NCBI RefSeq assembly: GCF_000227115.2
Contig: NC_016484.1
Span: 186,001-250,000, forward strand
Reading direction: 5' to 3'
Source of the DNA: Naumovozyma dairenensis CBS 421
Lineage: Eukaryota > Ascomycota > Saccharomycetes > Saccharomycetales > Saccharomycetaceae
DNA length: 64,000 nucleotides
The first letter of the stretch is position 1; the number at the start of each line of letters is the position of its first letter. Position numbers and translations under genes: made by a program. This document shows, one piece after another, positions 59,501 through 64,000 of the stretch. The notes under the pieces were generated by a model, which was given only the letters and a program-made list of their open reading frames with translations, had not been told where the DNA came from and made no database searches.

Positions 59501-61026
59501 TTTTTTCTGAAATATATGATCATTAATAGATTAGATTGTATCCTTTTTGAATTCGGTTCATAAAGATATTAAAAACAACGATAAAAAGTAAGCATGTTAT
59601 AATATCAACTATTAATTCGTAACTATTGTCTTGAACTATAATAATAATTTTGATTGGGATCGTTCGATTACTAATGCATAGGACATCTTTTGCAAAATCG
59701 CTCCGAAATTCCTTGACGGGATGTTAACAAAACACTTTACAACACAGCTCTTGTACACCTAGCAGCCCCAAAAGCGTAGTCCTGACTTCACTTAAAAGGT
59801 CGCATTAATCATAATAACATAGCCTTGGATATGTTTTTCCTACTTAAGTCATCAAAGATTGCAAATATAATTCACAGATTTATGAAGCTACAAATATGTA
59901 TGGTACATAGCAGCACCTAACGAAGTAGACCCATTACACGAACTTAATATATTCAGTCTATAAAGGTTATAAACCTAGACTTTACTATTATATTTTTTCT
60001 TTTATTGTATCACAATACAGTGAATGGCTATTTATTCCTTAGACTTTGGATAGGTAACCGCCCTTTTGGATCATAGTTTATTTATTTAATGTCATCAAGA
60101 CCAGCTTATTTTGGGTCAAGTTTGTTGAAACTGGGCACGAGAAATAGTAAAGCCATTCATGATGAATCAAAGAAAGAAACTAGAAACGAAATTAGGTCGC
60201 AATCCTAAACTGTTAATAAACACCCAACAAATTGGATTGAACCATTCCGGAATTTCCTATGTACAATAGAATTATTTTATTTAGTTATTTTTATATAGGA
60301 TGTGTAGAAAATCACATTATCAATTATACAATATTATCTATAAACTTCAAGATGGCTAATCGATCTCAATCCCGAATCTCTTCTTTCAAACGGGTTTTTT
60401 TCCTTTAAGATATCGAGAAGAGTTTTTTTGTTTATAATTCAATTCAATGTATTTAACTTTCGTAGTATTCCTTTCCGATAGAAAAATAATAAAACTTTTG
60501 GGCAAAATTTAAACAATTTCGGAAACTAAATTCTGAAATCTATTTATAGTTACAGACAAAGAGAATAGCCGGGTATTATTTATTAACTAGTTGTTTTTAT
60601 TTATTACCTGAAGACATTTTTACAACTTTATATTTCTTCAATTCTGAGGTTACAGGGTTTTCATGAGGCCATTGCATTTGTTGAAGAAAAATCACTGGAT
60701 AATACTTATAGGCCTACGTCGTATCACAGTGGCTCATCTTGACAGTGATAATAATTTCAGAGTAAGTCAGCACCATATATATACTTAATTGAATACACAC
60801 AAAGTCTTTTCACGTAGTATACATGTTTTACAAATTGGGCAAGGAAAAAAGAAGAAAAAGTTTCAATAAAAATAGTGTCCTTTATTCTAAAATGAAAGTA
60901 TAGATTATAAATGGGCCATGGCGTGAGAAAGTGAATGATAAGCAGCTCACCATTATATTGATAATATATAGTCTAAACATATATTAGTATATTTGTTTGT
61001 TGCGCAGGATCCTATGCCTTTTTTCT
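59501..61026. other. Intergenic between LTR and AHC1
   Basis: About 1.5 kb without a recognised gene or RNA. No continuation of MCO10 was found after the LTR. DDL1 and SFM1, expected near AHC1 from S. cerevisiae order, are absent. Confidence 0.5.
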
Positions 61027-63096
61027 TTACGCTTTATAACTACGTAATTTTGGTTTCCTACGTAAATTATAATGTGAAGTTTGTGAAGTTTGTGGTATAT
61101 TATTTTCGTCAATTTCTGAGCTAGAGCTACGGTCTGCGGTAAGTACTATTGGAGCAATTTTTAATTTTTTATTTATATTATGAGTATCATTATTATTAGT
61201 ATCATTATCATTATCATTATCAATAGTTGCGCTTCTAGGAAGTAAATTTTCTAATTTTTCCCTTTTATTTTCTTCTTCATGTTTACGTTTTCTTAAGATT
61301 TTTCTTTGTAATGCAACTGGGACAACAGGGGGTGATGGTGGATCTTGAATTATATTACTATTATTCGGTAGATTTTCAAGCGATGTCATATCTTCTATAG
61401 AATTGGAAGATGATGGAATTTTGGAAAGTTGATCGGACGGTGTTGCTATGTAAGGAGGCTCATCTTCTTTCTTTTCTTCAGTGTCTTCATCATCTTTCTC
61501 TTCAGGTTGTTTCAAAATCACATCTAAATCTTTATGTGCATTATTTACCATTTGAAGTAAATCATCGAACGGTTCATTATTATCTTTGTCAGGATAGATA
61601 TTTTTCAAATGAGGTACCATTCGAGTTTCAACTATTTTCAATGAATTAACGTTATTATCAATATTATTATTATTATTATCGTCAATAGTATTATCGTTAA
61701 TATTGTTACAATTTTTGTTTTTATTTTTCTTACCTATTTTGGAACTACTATTTATTTTACTAGAGGCACTTCTTTTTGATGATTTATTACTAATATTCTT
61801 ATTGATTTTAAATGGTAGTGCAATACTATCAGGTAGATATTCGATGTTGGGGTCCATACTTAATTCTTCAAATTTTTTCAATATTGATGGATCTTGTTGA
61901 TCATTAGGTAATAATGTTTGATTATTCAATACCGCTAAGGGCTGATTTGAGAAGGTTTTAGAATGTTTGGAACGTGCATGGTTGACCATTCCTTGGGCCG
62001 TTGTAAAACCTCTTCTTCCACATATTGCGCATGTTATAATGACGAGAATACCGTCGTATCTTTTAAAAATTGCTTCATTGTTTTCATTCTTGCCCACCAT
62101 ACCACTACAACTTGAGATTGTAGTTGGTGCAGTAGACTTTTTCTTCATATTAAGAATAGCTGTGTTCTTCGGTGTTATACCTTTCCCATCGATTACGTTA
62201 TCTGTATAATTCCTTCCAAATGATTTTAGGTTTGTATTAGAAGTAGAACTTGACCTTGGGGTTGCTTCTAACAGAGAGAGATCTAATAATTTACCATGAC
62301 TTTTACTTCGTGTATGATAGGGATGAGATTGAACATTTGTCCCAGTAGACAATGGGGGTCTATTATTATTATTATTATTATTGTTATTTGCAGTTGACAT
62401 GGACATTGATAATCCGGAGGAAGATCTAGGTACAAAATCATTGAAAAAATCGAATGATGAGTTTGAAAGATGTTGATTTCTTTGTTCTAATTCAAATTTT
62501 TTCCCTTGTAATTGATTTTCATTAAATTTTTCAATTTTATTTAATAAATCCTTATCATCATGTAATGTTTCTATCACTTTCAATTTCGCATCTGTCCTCT
62601 TAATTTCTCTTCTAATATCATCATCTTCTTTATGATTAATCATTATATGTAAGTTTAATTTATCTAATATTTCATTTTTCATAGTTTTAAACTTCAAATT
62701 ATTCATGAAGGTGCTTGATCGTTTTTTCTCCTCTTGCATTTGTGTTGTTGTATCCTTGTTAGGAAGAATGGTTATTGATGAGGAAGCATTATAGTCAGTA
62801 ACATCCAGTGGTTCATTTGCCATATTAGGATTGTTATGACCATAATCAGGATCATTCTCCCCACTTGATAGCCCCAAATCACCTGGGGATTTTGGTGTAG
62901 CTACTTGATAATAGTTTGGAGAGTTACTATTAGAATCCATATATTTTTTTGGTAGTTTTGAATCATTAGTTTTTATCTTCTTTAGTTGTTGATTATTCCT
63001 TGAGTTTGAAGTTGAATTTGATTTTGAATTGTTAGTATTATTTGAATTTGTCAATATCGATGAAGATGAGGAACTATTTTGATGAGAACCTTTCAT
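61027..63096 (-). CDS. AHC1: AHC1, ADA histone acetyltransferase complex component
   Basis: The protein has 689 residues (566 in S. cerevisiae Ahc1); the excess is Asn/Ser low-complexity sequence. The diagnostic feature is a C2H2 finger, CAICGRRGFTTAQGMVNHAR followed by SKH (about residues 353-376), the AHC1-like finger. After it comes a conserved block, KKFEELSMDPNIEYLPDSIA. Ahc1 is specific to the ADA complex with Gcn5, Ada2, Ada3 and Ahc2, and acts in the nucleus. The C terminus is acidic and then basic (SHYNLRRKPKLRSY). It is named from the finger and from linkage to HST3 and HSP10. Outside the finger the protein is poorly conserved, so some doubt remains. Confidence 0.8.
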   Translation of the reverse strand: MKGSHQNSSSSSSILTNSNNTNNSKSNSTSNSRNNQQLKKIKTNDSKLPKKYMDSNSNSPNYYQVATPKSPGDLGLSSGENDPDYGHNNPNMANEPLDVTDYNASSSITILPNKDTTTQMQEEKKRSSTFMNNLKFKTMKNEILDKLNLHIMINHKEDDDIRREIKRTDAKLKVIETLHDDKDLLNKIEKFNENQLQGKKFELEQRNQHLSNSSFDFFNDFVPRSSSGLSMSMSTANNNNNNNNNRPPLSTGTNVQSHPYHTRSKSHGKLLDLSLLEATPRSSSTSNTNLKSFGRNYTDNVIDGKGITPKNTAILNMKKKSTAPTTISSCSGMVGKNENNEAIFKRYDGILVIITCAICGRRGFTTAQGMVNHARSKHSKTFSNQPLAVLNNQTLLPNDQQDPSILKKFEELSMDPNIEYLPDSIALPFKINKNISNKSSKRSASSKINSSSKIGKKNKNKNCNNINDNTIDDNNNNNIDNNVNSLKIVETRMVPHLKNIYPDKDNNEPFDDLLQMVNNAHKDLDVILKQPEEKDDEDTEEKKEDEPPYIATPSDQLSKIPSSSNSIEDMTSLENLPNNSNIIQDPPSPPVVPVALQRKILRKRKHEEENKREKLENLLPRSATIDNDNDNDTNNNDTHNINKKLKIAPIVLTADRSSSSEIDENNIPQTSQTSHYNLRRKPKLRSYKA
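62356..62385 (-). repeat. AAT trinucleotide repeat encoding poly-Asn in AHC1
   Basis: A run of TTA/ATT units on the plus strand corresponds to consecutive AAT/AAC Asn codons. Confidence 0.85.
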
Positions 63097-64000
63097 TGTG
63101 CTATTCGAAAATAATGGTATTCTTGATATCTTCTTTATTTTTATGTTTGTCGTTTATTAAATAAAGAAGGACGAGGGAAGATTCGAAACAAAAGAAGATC
63201 TCAATGAAAATAAAAGAATAAATGAAAAAAGAAATAATAGTGATATATACAGTTTGAGAATTTCCACTTTTGATCAACAGTCCATAGAACTTGTCTCAGG
63301 AACGATGAGAAATTTGAATAATGTTAATGAATCTTGACGGTAAAAATAGTGGTATCCACGAATGATCCAGAATAAATTTGCTTATGTCCTTTTTCCTTTA
63401 GAATCTGCTGCCCGCTTCTTTTGTTTGTTGTTTATTGTTGTTTTTCGCCACCGACAGTTTCTTTGTATCCAAGAAAAACAAAGAATGCTCTCTGTGGTAT
63501 GGTATCGTTCCCCATTTCAGAACCCGAAAATTCGGAAAAAAAATTGGGAGATGTTTTCGTACGACATTTTGTCAGAGCCATCCCAGATGCAACTGAATGA
63601 ATTCACGAAAATTCGGCACAGTATTTGAAGTGATGGGGCATGGAGGAAGGTAGAGAAAAAGTCCCAGAAAGCGGCTGAAAACTAAGCTCCTGAACCGCAA
63701 TGGCAGGTTAACCCAAAAAACTGTAAAATATGATTTGGATATAGTTTTGAATCTTGATTTTCTGACGAGAAGACTATAAGATTCTTATGAAATGTATGAT
63801 TTTGTTGCTTCCTCTTATCTAGTATAAAAATGATAACTAATAAAAGATATAAAGTAACGACTAAAATGTTTCTAATTCCAGCTCGACCCTTAGTCCTTTT
63901 ATATCTTTCAAAATTATTTTATCTAATCGCTTGCCTGTCATAGTTAGCTTAGATAATCAACGAGCTTATTTAATCATATTTCGTTCTGGAACATTTGATA
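63097..64000. other. AHC1 upstream region to window end
   Basis: About 900 bp with no recognised gene or RNA. It should contain the AHC1 promoter. Confidence 0.5.

Noticed and set aside
1..64000. CRISPR arrays, operons and ribosome-binding sites
   Set aside because: The window is eukaryotic nuclear DNA. No regularly spaced repeats were seen.

Overview
The window is nuclear DNA of a post-whole-genome-duplication budding yeast of the Saccharomycetaceae, not Saccharomyces itself. Coding regions are AT-rich and intron-poor, with poly-Asn and poly-Ser tracts. Two tRNA genes and Ty3/gypsy-type LTRs are present. The gene order follows S. cerevisiae chromosome XV right arm (YOR038C down to YOR019W) in reverse. 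A DAL cluster with an internal inversion and a non-Saccharomyces gene order suggests Naumovozyma or a close relative; that is inference, not a database match. The sequence is a draft: it has many N runs, at least two gaps are flanked by the same bases on both sides, and several genes carry single-base frameshifts.

1-17.3 kb: HIR2 (5' truncated by the window edge), CYC2, PEP12, an unassigned CCHC zinc-knuckle gene, HEL2 (three frame breaks), SHE4, an AKR2-like gene that has lost the DHHC catalytic domain, EXO1, and tRNA-Ser(AGA). HEL2 sits on the ohnologous chromosome IV segment in S. cerevisiae, so this block is a different mixture of retained duplicates.

17.3-31 kb: a Mutator-like (MULE) transposase gene split over four overlapping frames, each +1 to the one before; one junction is an exact CUU-AGU-U heptamer. 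Then 3.4 kb of empty DNA, HMS1, a decayed Ty3/gypsy integrase, two tandem ~1 kb LTRs, and tRNA-Gly(GCC).

31-45.9 kb: DFG16, CIN5, STI1, BUB3, HST3 and a YOR019W-type gene. HST3 has a pair of compensating indels in its GIPDFRS motif.

45.9-56.9 kb: the complete allantoin cluster DAL2-DAL4-DAL1-DCG1-DAL7-DAL3, with clustered GATAA sites in its promoters. DAL4 imports allantoin. DAL1, DAL2 and DAL3 degrade it to glyoxylate and urea, and the malate synthase DAL7 consumes the glyoxylate. Compared with S. cerevisiae the DAL1-DAL4-DAL2 half is inverted, and the cluster sits between YOR019W and HSP10. DAL1 and DAL2 contain frame breaks, and the DAL7 peroxisomal SKL signal is followed by one extra Gln.

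56.9-64 kb: HSP10, the 5' part of MCO10 running into a gap, the 3' end of a Ty3/gypsy element with a complete 1053-bp LTR, an empty stretch, and AHC1.
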